Assembly (NCBI GenBank): GCA_900473915.1 | Contig: UCNG01000014.1 | Coordinates: 32,745 to 96,744, forward strand | From: Hyphomicrobiales bacterium | GTDB taxonomy: Bacteria; Pseudomonadota; Alphaproteobacteria; Rhizobiales; Rhizobiaceae | DNA length: 64,000 nt | Direction: 5' to 3' | Shown: positions 63,251 through 64,000 of the stretch, in pieces | Numbering within the stretch: position 1 is the stretch's first letter | How the letters are laid out: every line of letters starts with the position of its first letter | The notes under the pieces: model-generated | Told to the model about the DNA's origin: nothing | The model's database searches: none | Seen by the model: only the letters and a program-made list of their open reading frames with translations | Translations under genes and position numbers: made by a program

Positions 63251-64000
63251 GCAGCCCCGCATCACGGAGCCGATCCGCGGCATCGGCAAGGATCGCGAAA
63301 GGCAGTTTCGCCCGCTCCGCCATATCGAGGATGGAATGCTCACCATCTGCCAGATTCAGCACCCAAAGCAGCGCCATGGCATTTTGCGCAGCACTGCTGT
63401 CGCCGCCCATGCTGCCATAAAGCCCGCGCCTTCCAAGCTGCGGTTCTCCCTTCGGCGAAGTATTGACGGGACGCCAGTTTCGTTCAGCAATTTCAATAGC
63501 CTGCATGAGCATATTGAAAGATTGATCGAGATATTCCGGCCTGATGAAATCGAGATTGTCCGCCGATGTATGATATTCAGGAAACGCACCATAGAGGCTG
63601 CGCTGGAACATGCCGACCGGCAGGTTGAATCCCGGCGAACAGAACTGGCGCTCATCATACCCATAAGGCCAGAAATCATGCATCGTCGTATTGGCGCACC
63701 CGGCCAGCACATGCCTCATGATACGATCGATCTCCGCATCGCCGCGACGACTGCGCTTGTAATTCGGTCCGCCTGCATCACCAACGCAGGACAGGACCAG
63801 CCCATGTCGAACCATCCCCAGATGCGCCTCGTTCTGTTGAAGCCATGCAAGCGCGCCGAAAGTCGCCGGACCAAAAAGCAGGCGATAGGTCAGGCGCGTG
63901 CGCCGTGATTGCAGCATTTCACCAAGACGGGCCAGCAGCGCCAGCCCGGAGCAATTGTCGTTGGCGAGCGAGGGGTGGCAAAGATGGGCCGACAGAATAA
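63213..64000 (-). CDS. DUF4910 aminopeptidase-like protein (5' end beyond window)
   Basis: Partial: the frame is open to the right edge, and the true start lies outside. The visible part includes LSAHLCHPSLANDNCSGLAL, the characteristic zinc-site segment of the DUF4910 M28-peptidase-like family, then GPATFGALAWL and FPEYHTSADNLDFI, which gives another His-Asp pair. The C-terminus resembles a winged-helix tail. Such genes are often found with PIG-L and sugar-nucleotide genes. The substrate is unknown. Confidence 0.85.
   Translation of the reverse strand, partial: ILSAHLCHPSLANDNCSGLALLARLGEMLQSRRTRLTYRLLFGPATFGALAWLQQNEAHLGMVRHGLVLSCVGDAGGPNYKRSRRGDAEIDRIMRHVLAGCANTTMHDFWPYGYDERQFCSPGFNLPVGMFQRSLYGAFPEYHTSADNLDFIRPEYLDQSFNMLMQAIEIAERNWRPVNTSPKGEPQLGRRGLYGSMGGDSSAAQNAMALLWVLNLADGEHSILDMAERAKLPFAILADAADRLRDAGLLKEAATPDPFRK

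Overview
The window looks like chromosomal DNA of an alphaproteobacterium of the Rhizobiales, most plausibly the Brucella/Ochrobactrum group. This is inferred from gene content and from resemblance of the proteins to rhizobial and brucellar families; no database search was run.

Layout. (1) Positions 1-8028: a tiny membrane ORF, a bacterial alpha-2-macroglobulin with an intact thioester and penicillin-binding protein 1C, the classic yfhM-pbpC pair. (2) Positions 8033-33496: a large exopolysaccharide locus. Its core (MarR regulator, type I secretion ABC protein plus HlyD-type adaptor, a small RTX calcium-binding protein, then seven genes for glycosyltransferases, a methyltransferase, a membrane-anchored protein and a pyruvyl-transferase-like protein) has the gene order of the Sinorhizobium meliloti galactoglucan (EPS II; wg, formerly exp) cluster: wggR, wgdAB, wgeABCDEFGH. 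A leftward arm carries further glycosyltransferases, two pyruvyl-transferase paralogues, a secreted glycoside hydrolase and an SGNH hydrolase. Palindromes of the form TTTCAAATTTGAAA stand before the leftward arm, between wggR and wgdA, and before wgeA, as expected for WggR operators. (3) Positions 33500-39464: an AI-2E-type transporter, an HPP/CBS membrane protein and a tripartite tricarboxylate transporter, tctCBA. (4) Positions 39492-47579: a complete D-xylose system with xylFGH leftward and a LacI-type regulator, xylB and xylA rightward. (5) Positions 47645-53523: a second monosaccharide ABC transporter operon with a TIM-barrel isomerase and a Gfo/Idh/MocA dehydrogenase, substrate unknown. 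Its upstream region shares an 18-of-19 base motif with the xylose control region. (6) Positions 53688-57841: an MFS gene remnant, a small protein, a FadR-type regulator, an asparagine permease and an asparaginase. (7) Positions 57848-59530: ECF sigma factor, anti-sigma factor and a small secreted COG4315-type protein. (8) Positions 59630-64000: part of a nucleotide-sugar/branched-sugar cluster (PIG-L deacetylase, cytidylyltransferase, C-methyltransferase, RfbC-like epimerase, DUF4910 protein), which runs off the right edge.

How the parts work together. In the polysaccharide locus, WggR probably activates the leftward (wga-like), wgd and wge promoters together. The secretion pair exports the RTX protein WgeA, and the glycosyltransferases build the polymer. 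A terminator separates wgd from wge, and an unusual four-armed repeat separates wgeA from wgeB, so the RTX protein may be made in excess over the enzymes. The two sugar operons each carry a strong intercistronic hairpin after the binding-protein gene. No tRNA, rRNA, CRISPR array or insertion sequence was seen.
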